From an uncultured Pseudomonas sp. (GTDB lineage: Bacteria; Pseudomonadota; Gammaproteobacteria; Pseudomonadales; Pseudomonadaceae), in the NCBI GenBank assembly GCA_943912755.1, contig CALTWF010000005.1:40727-104726 (forward strand): DNA of 64,000 nt, given 5' to 3'. Below the pieces are notes generated by a model. It was not told the DNA's origin and made no database searches. It saw nothing but the letters and a program-made list of their open reading frames with translations. Numbering within the stretch: the stretch's first letter is position 1; each line of letters starts with the position of its first letter. Positions 1-8,436 of the stretch are shown here, in pieces. A program made the translations under genes and the position numbers.

Positions 1-2488
1 TCACGTCAAGAGAGTCCTGCAACTGCTTAGCCTTTGTATTTCTACCCCCATAAGTTTCACTGAACTGCCTATGAATCTCAGCAGGAATAGCGATACTTGG
101 AGCACTCAAGATGTAGTCCACGATTTGAACATCGGAAATATCGGGGTATCTCCGTCTGAGCAGCATCTCCATCGCCTTTCTCGAAATGATGTGATCGATA
201 TCCAAACCGTCATTTTTGCTGTTGCCATGCAGCTCACCAAAAGGCCCGACATCCAACGGCTCCGAGTACACCAACCCCGACGACGGCAGGTCGCGCCCAT
301 CGCCGTACCCAGGAAGCCTGGACCCGATCTCGCCTTCTTCCAGCCCGGGAAGTGTTTCAGTTTGCGGCCTATAAGGATCCAGCTCTGCACCCGGGATCGT
401 TCCCGGCAGCGTTGGCCCTTGGGGCAGGTCCGTCGAACCGAGAAGCTCGCTTCCCGGTGGCACCAGCGGTGTCCAGGTGCGGCGCCCGCCCGAGGAGTGC
501 GCGAGCGATTTAGCCTCGGCGAGGGAGATCGGCTCGCCTAGTTTCAGCCAGGGTGCGAAGGGCTCGGCCTTTGGCCGTACGTCGAAGGCGCTGGCCGGAC
601 TGTGCAGGCTCAGGCGGTCGAGGTCATAGGGAGCAGTGCCCAGTGCAGCACTTTGCGGATAACGCACTTCGAATTCGCGGCGCGTACCCACCCAGGTGCT
701 TTTCGGCGCATAAGGCGCAAGTCCGTTGGCGATACGCCGCTGGTTGATCTCGCTGAATGCCCCACCGAGTGCCGCCTCCTCACCAATGGAGCGCCACAGC
801 GCCTGCTCGAAACCGGCGAACGAAGCGAACTCCCGGCCCCGCAGCGTGCTCGCCGCCTGAGCCGGGATCGCTGCCCCGCTTGCCTGGGTGCTGGACTGCC
901 ACCACCCCGAAGTGGCGACCTGCCCGCCGCCACTGACAACCCCGGTCCCGGCTGGCGGAACATCGAACGAGAAATAAAGAGGCGCCCTACCCGGGATACA
1001 GACGATGCAGTCGTTGATACGGGTGTCCACACCAGCAGGAATCGCGAGTGCTTCCCCTTCGGATGACAACAGGCCCGATGCCGTCTGCACCTGCGGCATG
1101 AGCGGGTCTACCAGCGCGGCATCGGAAGTGAACACCAGATCACGGTCGGTGACCGATTGTCCTTGTGCCCGATAAGAGTTGGTCAGAGGATCGAACACCG
1201 CGTTTCTGACCGGGACACGGGATGAGATTTCATCACCGGTACTGGCAACGATGATGGCGGTGCTGTTTCCCTGTGCCTCAAGCCTGACCCGGTAATCGAC
1301 CTCCGCCATCTCTCCGCGCTCGGCCAGGGCCTGCAAGTCCTGTCCGGGGCGCACGCCCATCACACCAACGGGAATCCCGATACCTTCAAGACGGTGGCGC
1401 TGTCCTTGGCTTAGCTCGCTATCGACCAAGCCCTCGGAGTAAGTCATCGCAGTAACGAATGTCCCGACAGTCTGACCCGTGCGAATGGCTGCTATCCGGG
1501 AAATCTCCCTGATCGAGTCAAAAACCGCCCGCTCGATCGTCGACACCACACTTTCTGCCACCCGGACGCCATTCCAGGTGAGCATGTTGCCGCCAGCCGT
1601 GGCCGACATCGGCATCGTCAGCGAGTTGGCCTCGCGGATCCGCATCAGCCGCAGGTTTTCATCCGCCAACTGCTTGAACCGGACCCGTGCCTCGCGCAAT
1701 TCCTTGTACTGCTTCTGGCGCTCCCACTCCTCCTCGCGCGCCTTCCAGACCACTTTCTGCTCGGCATGACGGGCCGCCAGGGCAGTGGATCGTTCAGTCA
1801 ACTGGCGAATGGCTTCAGACAGCAGTTGCGCGTCCTGCGCCGCGAGATAGGCGGCCTCCCAGGCCTGGTGAAGTTGCTGGAACGCCTGGCTGGTGCCCTG
1901 CTGGGCAAGGCGTTGTGCGTAGTCCTGCGCGGTACGCTGGAGCGGGTCCTGTCCGTCGAAGGCCCTGGCCATTTGGGCCTGCCGCTGAAGCTCGGCGGTC
2001 TTCGCCGCAATCATCTCCTCGACCACCTGTCTTTCCCGGGTGATCAGGTGCAGTTGCCAGCGCTCACTGCCGTCATAGGCGGGATATCGGCGCACCGCCT
2101 CCAACTCGGTCTTCAGTGCTTGCCCGACATTCTGCCGTTGGGCGGCGTAATGCCGGTCGATGGTGGCCTGGGTGGCCTGTTGGGTTTGCGAGAAGTGCGC
2201 CACCCACTGCCGGTGCGCCTCGGCCTGGGCTGCCGCCTGGGCGGCAAGCTGTTGCTGATAGGCCGCTTCGGCTGCGGCCTGTTGCTCGGAGCGGCGCTTG
2301 GCGATGGCTTCTGCCCGGGCCCTGGCACGCTTTTTCGCCCGTTTGCGGCTTGACCCACCGAAACCACCGGAAAACCCACCACCGCCGCCAATGGTGAAAA
2401 ACCCTGCGTCTCGCTTGCCTTGCGTTTCAACGGTGCCGTCGCGGATCACCACATCGCCCGTCGATTGATCGAATAAATCCTTGTCCAT
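1..2488 (-). CDS. S-type pyocin-like bacteriocin, 3' end outside window
   Basis: The reading frame is open from an ATG at 2488 (AAGGAG 8 bases upstream) to the window edge, about 829 residues with no stop. Seen: a Gly-rich N-terminus; a long Ala/Gln/Arg-rich, probably coiled-coil stretch (about residues 50-260); a central region with the look of the S-type pyocin domain (about 380-470); a block at 550-625 that reads like the colicin E9-type HNH DNase fold (RGREFASF, GLAPYAP, RREFEVRYP, YDLDRL) but with the paired catalytic histidines replaced by R609-Y610; then a Pro-rich linker and a new C-terminal domain from about 750 with DIDHII (763-768) and SETYGGRNTK, resembling polymorphic-toxin nuclease modules. 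Inferred role: secreted or released killing protein whose active domain is the last one. Its immunity gene should lie just beyond position 1 and cannot be seen. No transport partner is adjacent. Confidence 0.78.
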   Translation of the reverse strand, partial: MDKDLFDQSTGDVVIRDGTVETQGKRDAGFFTIGGGGGFSGGFGGSSRKRAKKRARARAEAIAKRRSEQQAAAEAAYQQQLAAQAAAQAEAHRQWVAHFSQTQQATQATIDRHYAAQRQNVGQALKTELEAVRRYPAYDGSERWQLHLITRERQVVEEMIAAKTAELQRQAQMARAFDGQDPLQRTAQDYAQRLAQQGTSQAFQQLHQAWEAAYLAAQDAQLLSEAIRQLTERSTALAARHAEQKVVWKAREEEWERQKQYKELREARVRFKQLADENLRLMRIREANSLTMPMSATAGGNMLTWNGVRVAESVVSTIERAVFDSIREISRIAAIRTGQTVGTFVTAMTYSEGLVDSELSQGQRHRLEGIGIPVGVMGVRPGQDLQALAERGEMAEVDYRVRLEAQGNSTAIIVASTGDEISSRVPVRNAVFDPLTNSYRAQGQSVTDRDLVFTSDAALVDPLMPQVQTASGLLSSEGEALAIPAGVDTRINDCIVCIPGRAPLYFSFDVPPAGTGVVSGGGQVATSGWWQSSTQASGAAIPAQAASTLRGREFASFAGFEQALWRSIGEEAALGGAFSEINQRRIANGLAPYAPKSTWVGTRREFEVRYPQSAALGTAPYDLDRLSLHSPASAFDVRPKAEPFAPWLKLGEPISLAEAKSLAHSSGGRRTWTPLVPPGSELLGSTDLPQGPTLPGTIPGAELDPYRPQTETLPGLEEGEIGSRLPGYGDGRDLPSSGLVYSEPLDVGPFGELHGNSKNDGLDIDHIISRKAMEMLLRRRYPDISDVQIVDYILSAPSIAIPAEIHRQFSETYGGRNTKAKQLQDSLDV

Positions 2489-2596
2489 ACAGAGTCTCCT
2501 TGTCTGTATGGCGCAGGGTGTCGAACAGGCCGGAAGCGGCTGAGGTAGATCCTTATGGCCGAGTGATTGGCATATGAATCAGCATGTTGCGAAGGC

Positions 2597-2623
2597 GCCG
2601 CTACCGGATTGCCCGGCAGCGGC
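2597..2623 (-). terminator. Hairpin after the MHS transporter gene
   Basis: An inverted repeat (GCCGCT...AGCGGC, continued by CCGG...CCGG after one mismatch) with a 5-base loop lies 12 bases past the transporter stop. The following minus-strand sequence has no good U-run, so termination is only a guess. Confidence 0.35.
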
Positions 2624-2634
2624 AAAGGGCTGGA

Positions 2635-3924
2635 TCAGCGCTTGGTAGCCAACAAGTACAGGCCGACCAGGAACCCGATGGTGCAGATCCCGGCCACATA
2701 CAGCGCCGGAGCCATGGGGCTGAACTTGAGCAGTGCGGTCACGGCCATCGGGGTCAGGCCGCCGAAGATGGCGTAGGCGACGTTGTAGGAGAACGACAGG
2801 CCGCTGAAGCGCACCACCGGCGGGAAGGCGCGGACCATGACGAAGGGCACTGCACCGACGATGCCTACACACAAGCCGGTCAGGGCATACATCGGGAACA
2901 GCAGGTCCTTGTGCTCGGCCAGGGTGTGATAGAAGGTCCACGAGCTGACCAGCAGCGCCAGGCTACCGGCCACGAATACCCGGCCGGCGCCGAAGCGGTC
3001 GACCAGCTTGCCGGCGCCGATGCAGCCCAGGGTCAGCAGGACGATGGCCAGGCTGTTGGCCTGCAAGGCCACGCTCGGGGTGAAGCCGTAGACGGTCTGC
3101 AACACGGTCGGGGTCATCAGGATGACCACGATGATGCCGGCGGAAAGCAGCCAGGTCAGCAGCATCGACAGGACGATGGCACCACGATGGTCACGCAGCA
3201 CCGCGCGCAGCGGCACTTCCTCGGCCAAAGCCTTGCGCTGTTGCAGCTCGGCGAACACCGGGGTCTCGTGCAGCCAGCGGCGCAGGTACACCGAGAACAG
3301 GCCGAACACGCCACCGAGCAGGAACGGGATCCGCCAGGCGTAATCGGCCACTTCCTCGGCGCTGTAGACGCTGTTGATCAGGGTCGCCACCAGCGACCCG
3401 AGCAGAATGCCCGCCGTCAGGCCGGCGGTCAGGGTGCCGCAGGCGAAGCCGGTATTGCGTGCAGGAACGTGCTCGGACACGAACACCCACGCCCCCGGCA
3501 CCTCGCCGCCAATGGCCGCGCCCTGGATCACCCGCATCAGCAGGAGCAGGATCGGCGCCGCCATGCCGATCTGCGCGTAGGTGGGCAGCAGACCCATGAT
3601 CAGGGTCGGCACGGCCATCATGAAGATGCTCAGGGTGAACATCTTCTTGCGCCCCAGCAGGTCGCCGAAGTGGGCCATGACGATGCCGCCCAGCGGCCGC
3701 GCCAGGTAGCCGGCGGCGAAGATGCCGAAGGTCTGCATCAGGCGCAGCCACTCGGGCATGTCCGCCGGGAAGAACAGCTTGCCGACCACCGTGGCGAAGA
3801 ACACGAAAATGATGAAGTCGTAGAACTCCAGCGCACCGCCTAGGGCGGACAGCGACAGGGTCTTGTAGTCGTTGCGGGTCAGCGGCCGGGCGGGCTGCTC
3901 GATACTGGAGGGCACGGAGGTCAT
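2635..3924 (-). CDS. MFS transporter, metabolite:H+ symporter (MHS) type
   Basis: A 429-residue protein with about twelve hydrophobic segments. It shows the MHS-family N-terminal signature GALEFYDF (30-37) and the MFS loop-2 motif HFGDLLGRKK (85-94), with the matching VDRFGAGR-like loop in the second half. Members (ProP, KgtP, ShiA, PcaT) are inner-membrane proton symporters for small organic acids or osmolytes; the substrate here cannot be read from sequence. It is transcribed leftward toward the pyocin, with a 146-bp gap containing a hairpin, so the two are probably separate units. Nothing looks truncated. Confidence 0.85.
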   Translation of the reverse strand: MTSVPSSIEQPARPLTRNDYKTLSLSALGGALEFYDFIIFVFFATVVGKLFFPADMPEWLRLMQTFGIFAAGYLARPLGGIVMAHFGDLLGRKKMFTLSIFMMAVPTLIMGLLPTYAQIGMAAPILLLLMRVIQGAAIGGEVPGAWVFVSEHVPARNTGFACGTLTAGLTAGILLGSLVATLINSVYSAEEVADYAWRIPFLLGGVFGLFSVYLRRWLHETPVFAELQQRKALAEEVPLRAVLRDHRGAIVLSMLLTWLLSAGIIVVILMTPTVLQTVYGFTPSVALQANSLAIVLLTLGCIGAGKLVDRFGAGRVFVAGSLALLVSSWTFYHTLAEHKDLLFPMYALTGLCVGIVGAVPFVMVRAFPPVVRFSGLSFSYNVAYAIFGGLTPMAVTALLKFSPMAPALYVAGICTIGFLVGLYLLATKR

Positions 3925-4271
3925 TGAAGTTCTCTTATTGGCCAGGCCGCCATATTGTCATGGGCCTGAAATGAACTCCGAACGATAACAAATTGTCCGA
4001 AAGCGACACAGATCTACATATTCCGCGCAGATAATCATGACTGCATGGTCGTCGCTGTCGGCGAGGCTCTATATACTGGCCCCTCGTCGAAACCGGTTGC
4101 GTCCAAGGTGGGATATTGTGCGAAAACGCTGCCAAGTAAACTTGGCCGGTTTCGCAGAGTTTCCCTCCGCCGCCCTTCGAAGCGAAATCAGTGTTGTGAG
4201 TGAGCTGGATCGTTTTTTGCGGCGTTATTGCGTCAACCAACGAAGCGTTACGGGTCAGAGGCACCCCCGGC
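3925..4271. other. Divergent intergenic region, transporter / thioesterase
   Basis: This 347-bp region between two divergent genes shows no convincing gene. It must hold both promoters. A TATACT hexamer at 4072-4077 could be a plus-strand -10 element, but no matching -35 is obvious. Confidence 0.4.
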
Positions 4272-4673
4272 ATGATTGAACTCGAACAAGAAGATCCGAT
4301 TCCACAAGGCGACCTGGCCTTGCAGATCACCGCGCTCCCCCGCGAAACCAACGGTTTCGGCGACATCTTCGGCGGCTGGCTGGTCGCCCAGATGGACCTC
4401 GCCGGTACCGCCATGGCCAGCCGCGTCGCCGGCGGCCGCGTCGCTACCGTTGCCATCGACCGCATGGCCTTCCTCGTCCCGGTCGCAGTCGGCGCGCAAC
4501 TGTCCTTCTATACCCAGACCCTGGAGATCGGCCGCAGCTCGATCCAGATGATGGTCGAAGTGTGGAGCGACGATCCGCTGTCCAGCGAATGGCGCAAGGT
4601 CACCGAGGCGGTGTTCGTCTTCGTCGCCATCGACGGCAGTGGCCGCACCCGCTCCGTCCCGCCTCGTCGCTGA
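4272..4673 (+). CDS. Acyl-CoA thioesterase, YciA-like hotdog fold
   Basis: A 133-residue single hotdog-domain protein. Near the N-terminus NGFGDIFGGW (27-36) followed by a central helix with D42 matches the YciA/acyl-CoA hydrolase pattern, in which Asn/Asp of this stretch contact the thioester. Family role: cytoplasmic hydrolysis of acyl-CoA to free acid and CoA, with short- to medium-chain substrates. The frame extends upstream to a GTG at 4200, but the ATG at 4272 gives the usual family length and N-terminus. It lies 72 bp ahead of the mutarotase gene on the same strand. The specific acyl-CoA is not predictable. Confidence 0.82.
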   Translation: MIELEQEDPIPQGDLALQITALPRETNGFGDIFGGWLVAQMDLAGTAMASRVAGGRVATVAIDRMAFLVPVAVGAQLSFYTQTLEIGRSSIQMMVEVWSDDPLSSEWRKVTEAVFVFVAIDGSGRTRSVPPRR

Positions 4674-4745
4674 TCCGGCCACGCGCTAAACTCGCCAGCC
4701 GATGGAAGGTCGAAGACCTTACGGCACACCCAACGAGATCAGCGC

Positions 4746-5642
4746 ATGTCCACACCCAAGGTCGAATCGGAACAACACGGCGAACTCAACTGCTGGCGCA
4801 TCACCAGCGACAGCGCCGAGCTGCTGGTGGCCCAGCAGGGTGCCCAGGTGCTGAGTTACCAGCGACTGGGCGAACCACCCCTCCTCTGGTTGAGCGACCA
4901 GGCCCTGTTCAATCGCGGCAAGTCGGTGCGCGCAGGCGTGCCGGTGTGCTGGCCGTGGTTCGGCAATCTGCAGCGCAACCCGCAACCCGTCCAGCAGCAG
5001 TTCCAGGGCAGCGAAGCCCCGGCCCACGGGCTGGTGCGCGGGCGTGACTGGCAATTGCTCGGCATCGACAGCAGCGGCGACGAAGTAGGCCTGTCGTTCG
5101 GCCTGACGGCAACCCAGGGTGAACTGCCTGGCTGGCCTCATCAGGTCGAACTGACCCTCGAAATCCGCATGGGCGAGCATCTGCGCCTCAACCTCACCAG
5201 CCGTAACCTGGGCGACGAGAAAGTCGTCCTGAGCCAGGCGCTGCACAGCTATTTCGCGGTGAGCGATGTGCGCTCGGTGCGGGTGGAAGGGGTCAAGGGC
5301 CGGAGCTACATCGAGACCCTGGCCGACTGGGAACAGCGTACCCAACAGGCCGACCTGGACTTCAGCGGCGAAACCGACCGGATCTACCTGGATGTGCCGG
5401 CCGAGCTGAGCATCGTCGACCCGGCCTGGGAGCGGCGTATTCGCATCAGCAGCAGCGGCTCACGCTCGGCGGTGATCTGGAACCCCTGGACCGAGCGCGC
5501 TGCGCAATTGCCGGACATGGCCGATGACGGCTGGCAGCGCATGCTGTGCATCGAGACGGCGAATGTGTGGGATGACATCGTCGAGCTGGCGCCGGGGGCC
5601 AGTCATACCCTGGGCCTGACCCTCTCAAGCGAAAACCTCTGA
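4746..5642 (+). CDS. D-hexose-6-phosphate mutarotase (YeaD family)
   Basis: A 298-residue aldose-epimerase-fold protein. Family hallmarks are GKSVRAGVPVCWPWFG (58-73), PAHGLVR with H94, and LSQALHSYF, which carry the sugar-phosphate binding Arg and catalytic His, plus ETDRIYLDV near residue 220. It interconverts the anomers of glucose-6-phosphate in the cytoplasm. Length and motif order are those of the family. The 35-bp gap after its stop contains CGCTCCCACAGGGG, half of the Pseudomonas REP palindrome found elsewhere in the window, before the convergent DUF3299 gene. Confidence 0.88.
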   Translation: MSTPKVESEQHGELNCWRITSDSAELLVAQQGAQVLSYQRLGEPPLLWLSDQALFNRGKSVRAGVPVCWPWFGNLQRNPQPVQQQFQGSEAPAHGLVRGRDWQLLGIDSSGDEVGLSFGLTATQGELPGWPHQVELTLEIRMGEHLRLNLTSRNLGDEKVVLSQALHSYFAVSDVRSVRVEGVKGRSYIETLADWEQRTQQADLDFSGETDRIYLDVPAELSIVDPAWERRIRISSSGSRSAVIWNPWTERAAQLPDMADDGWQRMLCIETANVWDDIVELAPGASHTLGLTLSSENL

Positions 5643-5677
5643 ACCCGCTCCCACAGGGGTCGCGTCGTGCTTGAGAA

Positions 5678-6211
5678 CTACAGGTCCGCGTCCTCCACCA
5701 CCCGTACCTTCGCCGCGTCCATCGCATACGCGGCGTCAGCCAGGTCATTGCTGACCTTCTCGATCTTCAAAGGCCCGCTGACCCACAGCGGTGTATAGAT
5801 GTCCGCCAGCTTCACGCCCTTGGGATAGCGCACCAGCACCAGCTGGTTCGGCGGCGGCGGCGGTACGTGGATGCAGGCACCCGGATAAGGCACGAGGAAG
5901 AACAGCGTGCTGTTGCCCTTGGCATCGGACTCCAGCGGGACCGGGTAGCCCCCCAGGCGGATGGACTTGCCGTTCATCGCCGCCACGGTCTTGGTCGAGT
6001 ACATCACCGCCGGCAGGCCCTTGCTCTGCTTCAGGCCGCCCTTGGCAGTGAAGGTGCCCTGGGCTTCCGGGGAGTCGTGATCGATCTCGGGCATCGCTTC
6101 CAGGGCTTTCTGGTCCGATTTGGGCATCAGTTCCAGCCAGTCGGTTTCAGGCAGTTCGGCCCGGGCAAGCGTGCTGCATAGCAGTAGGGAAAAGAGGAAA
6201 AGCGCGCGCAT
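5678..6211 (-). CDS. DUF3299 exported protein
   Basis: A 177-residue protein with a clear signal peptide (MRALFLFSLLLCSTLARA) and a mature part with PYPGACIHVPPPPPNQ and ADIYTPLWVSG, typical of DUF3299. These proteins are predicted periplasmic or lipoprotein-like and of unknown function, often near metal or transport genes. The ATG at 6211 is chosen because it starts the signal peptide directly; a TTG five codons upstream (6226) lies inside a terminator hairpin. The start codon sits immediately behind that hairpin's U-run, so no normal Shine-Dalgarno sequence is free. It is convergent with the mutarotase. Confidence 0.75.
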   Translation of the reverse strand: MRALFLFSLLLCSTLARAELPETDWLELMPKSDQKALEAMPEIDHDSPEAQGTFTAKGGLKQSKGLPAVMYSTKTVAAMNGKSIRLGGYPVPLESDAKGNSTLFFLVPYPGACIHVPPPPPNQLVLVRYPKGVKLADIYTPLWVSGPLKIEKVSNDLADAAYAMDAAKVRVVEDADL

Positions 6212-6217
6212 GAAAAA

Positions 6218-6247
6218 GCTCGGCAACCGTAGGAAAAGTTGCCGAGC
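6218..6247 (-). terminator. Intrinsic terminator after the GlsB-like gene
   Basis: A perfect 10-bp inverted repeat (GCTCGGCAAC / GTTGCCGAGC) with a 10-base loop, followed on the minus strand by TTTTT, lies 15 bases past the stop of the small membrane protein gene. The U-run ends at the DUF3299 ATG (6211). Confidence 0.75.
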
Positions 6248-6261
6248 ATTCTATCGCGCAA

Positions 6262-6507
6262 TCAGCTTTTTTTGACCAAGCCGTAGATCACCAACAGGAT
6301 GACCGCGCCCACCACCGCGCCGATGAATCCGGCTGCCTGACCGGCCTGGTAGATGCCCAGGGCCTGGCCACCGTAGGTCGCCGCGAGCGAACCGCCGATG
6401 CCCAGCAGAATGGTCATGATCCAGCCCATGCTGTCGTCGCCAGGCTTGAGAAAGCGTGCGACGAGTCCGACGATCAGGCCGATGAAGATGGTTCCGATGA
6501 TTCCCAT
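6262..6507 (-). CDS. GlsB/YeaQ/YmgE-family small stress membrane protein
   Basis: An 81-residue protein with three hydrophobic helices and a Gly-rich pattern (MGIIGTIFIGLIVGLVARF, then PGDDSMGWIMTILLGIGGS), characteristic of the transglycosylase-associated (GlsB/YeaQ) family. Members are inner-membrane proteins induced by general stress; biochemical function is unknown. The ATG at 6507 has AGAGGGA at proper spacing and is preferred to a longer form starting at 6534. It is a single-gene unit closed by the terminator at 6218-6247. Confidence 0.85.
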   Translation of the reverse strand: MGIIGTIFIGLIVGLVARFLKPGDDSMGWIMTILLGIGGSLAATYGGQALGIYQAGQAAGFIGAVVGAVILLVIYGLVKKS

Positions 6508-6592
6508 GGCAATCCCTCTGAGTGAGTGCAGCACCGAAAGCCTAGCCAGCGCTTCGGTGTCCTGCCATCAGAGGGTTGCCCGGGAGAGAGGT

Positions 6593-7675
6593 TCAACCCG
6601 CAATCAGGGCCTCGACCTGCTGGATCTTCTGCTCCAGGGTGGCCGAGTCGGCGCAGCGCAGGGTGGCGTGACCGACCTTGCGGCCGACCTTGAAGGCCTT
6701 GCCATAGTGGTGCAGGTGGCAGTCGTCGATGGCGACGACCTTTTCCACCGCCGGCACTTCGCCGATGAAGTTGAGCATGGCGCTTTCGCCGACCTTGGCG
6801 GTCGAGCCCAGCGGCAGGCCGGCAACAGCGCGCAGGTGGTTCTCGAACTGGCTGCACTCGGCGCCTTCGATGGTCCAGTGCCCGGAGTTGTGTACCCGCG
6901 GGGCAATTTCGTTGGCTTTCAGGCCGCCATCGACTTCGAAGAACTCGAACGCCAGCACACCGACGTAGTCCAGCTTCTCCAGCACGCGACCGGCGTAGTC
7001 CTCGGCCAGGGCCTGCAGCGGGTGATCGCTGCTGGCCACCGAGAGACGCAGGATGCCGCTCTCGTGGGTGTTGTGCACCAGCGGGTAGAAGCGGGTTTCG
7101 CCATCACGGGCGCGCACGGCGACCAGCGAGACTTCGCCGGTGAACGGCACGAAGCCTTCCAGCAGGCACGGCACGCTGCCCAGCTCGGCGAAGGTATCGA
7201 CCACGTCGGCGGCGCTGCGCAGGACCTTCTGGCCCTTGCCGTCATAACCCAGGGTGCGGGTTTTCAGCACGGCAGGCAGGCCGATGCTGGCCACGGCGGC
7301 GTCGAGGTCGGCCTGCGACTGGATATCGGCAAAGGCCGGGGTAGGGATGCCCAGGTCCTTGAACATGCTCTTTTCGAACCAGCGGTCGCGGGCGATGCGC
7401 AGCGCTTCGGCGCTCGGGTAGACCGGGACGAACTGCGACAGGAAGGCGACGGTTTCCGCCGGCACGCTTTCGAACTCGAAGGTCACCAGGTCGACTTCGT
7501 CGGCCAGTTGGCGCAGGTGGTCCTGGTCACCGTAGTCGGCCCGCAGGTGCTCGCCCAGCGGCGCCGCGCAAGCGTCTGGCGCAGGGTCGAGGAAGGCGAA
7601 GTTCATGCCCAGCGGAGTGCCCGCCAGGGCCAGCATGCGGCCGAGCTGGCCGCCACCGATTACACCGATCTTCAT
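6593..7675 (-). CDS. purK: 5-(carboxyamino)imidazole ribonucleotide synthase PurK
   Basis: A 360-residue ATP-grasp enzyme. The N-terminal MKIGVIGGGQLGRMLA nucleotide-fold start, PCLLEGFVPFTGEVSLV central ATP-grasp strand and NEIAPRVHNSGHWTIEGAECSQFENHLRA active-site block are diagnostic. It uses ATP and bicarbonate to convert AIR to N5-CAIR in de novo purine synthesis. It follows purE by 10 bp on the same strand, the usual purEK operon, so both probably depend on the leader upstream of purE. Confidence 0.96.
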   Translation of the reverse strand: MKIGVIGGGQLGRMLALAGTPLGMNFAFLDPAPDACAAPLGEHLRADYGDQDHLRQLADEVDLVTFEFESVPAETVAFLSQFVPVYPSAEALRIARDRWFEKSMFKDLGIPTPAFADIQSQADLDAAVASIGLPAVLKTRTLGYDGKGQKVLRSAADVVDTFAELGSVPCLLEGFVPFTGEVSLVAVRARDGETRFYPLVHNTHESGILRLSVASSDHPLQALAEDYAGRVLEKLDYVGVLAFEFFEVDGGLKANEIAPRVHNSGHWTIEGAECSQFENHLRAVAGLPLGSTAKVGESAMLNFIGEVPAVEKVVAIDDCHLHHYGKAFKVGRKVGHATLRCADSATLEQKIQQVEALIAG

Positions 7676-7685
7676 GGCAGCGACC

Positions 7686-8177
7686 TCAGGCCTGGCGCGG
7701 GTCTGGATTGTCCAGAACGCTGTCTGTCTGCTCTGCGCGGAACTGCTTCAGCACAGTGTGGAACTGCGGGTGCTTGGCACCGAGGATGCTCGCCGACAGC
7801 AGCGCGGCGTTGATCGCGCCAGCCTTGCCGATCGCCAGGGTCGCCACCGGAATGCCGGCGGGCATCTGCACGATGGACAGCAGCGAATCGACACCGGACA
7901 GCATCGACGACTGCACCGGCACGCCCAGCACCGGCAGGTGGGTCTTGGCGGCGCACATGCCCGGCAGGTGGGCGGCGCCACCGGCTCCGGCGATGATCAC
8001 CTCGATACCGCGGCCTTCCGCCTCTTCGGCGTACTGGAACAGCAAGTCCGGTGTGCGGTGGGCGGAAACCACCTTCACTTCGTAGGGAATGCCGAGTTTT
8101 TCCAGCATATCGGCGGTGTGGCTAAGGGTGGACCAATCGGACTTGGAGCCCATGATCACGCCAACCAGTGCACTCAT
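7686..8177 (-). CDS. purE: N5-CAIR mutase PurE (class I)
   Basis: A 163-residue protein with the class I motifs GSKSDW (10-15), SAHRTP and AGGAAHLPGM, which form the CAIR binding pocket with the catalytic His. It moves the carboxylate of N5-CAIR to C4, giving CAIR for purine synthesis, working with PurK encoded just downstream. The ATG at 8177 has AGGAGAGG upstream; an extended frame reaching 8564 carries low-quality sequence and is not credible. The transcript appears to carry a long hairpin (8221-8251) in its leader. Confidence 0.96.
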   Translation of the reverse strand: MSALVGVIMGSKSDWSTLSHTADMLEKLGIPYEVKVVSAHRTPDLLFQYAEEAEGRGIEVIIAGAGGAAHLPGMCAAKTHLPVLGVPVQSSMLSGVDSLLSIVQMPAGIPVATLAIGKAGAINAALLSASILGAKHPQFHTVLKQFRAEQTDSVLDNPDPRQA

Positions 8178-8220
8178 CGTCGAGCCTCTCCTGCAAGCGT
8201 CTTGTGACGCGCCAAAAGCA

Positions 8221-8251
8221 ACGAGCCACGCTGGGGACCAGCGTGGCTCGT
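8221..8251 (-). promoter_or_regulatory. purE: purEK leader hairpin, possible attenuator
   Basis: A perfect 14-bp stem (ACGAGCCACGCTGG / CCAGCGTGGCTCGT) with a 3-base loop lies 43 bases upstream of the purE ATG; on the minus strand it is followed by TGCTTTTGG. A TATAAT hexamer on the minus strand (8293-8298) could be the -10, placing the hairpin early in the leader. A weak-U intrinsic terminator/attenuator is inferred; no -35 or ligand domain was recognised. Confidence 0.5.
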
Positions 8252-8436
8252 CATACGGATTCTGAATCGACCGGGTCGGCCGAAGGCGCGGGATTATAGC
8301 GCAGTCCTGGCAAAGGCGCCCAGCCCCGTTGGTAAGGTCGGACCATGGCCCACTGAGAGGCTTCCAGATGCTCTGGCGCGTGCCCGGCGGACTACTGTCG
8401 AGGCGCAATCCGCAGCCGAACGTCAAGGATGACCCT

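Noticed and set aside
2584..3843. Long plus-strand open frame of Gln/His/Gly-rich translation
   Set aside because: It is antisense to the MHS transporter and its composition is the usual shadow of a GC-rich gene; no motif or ribosome site.
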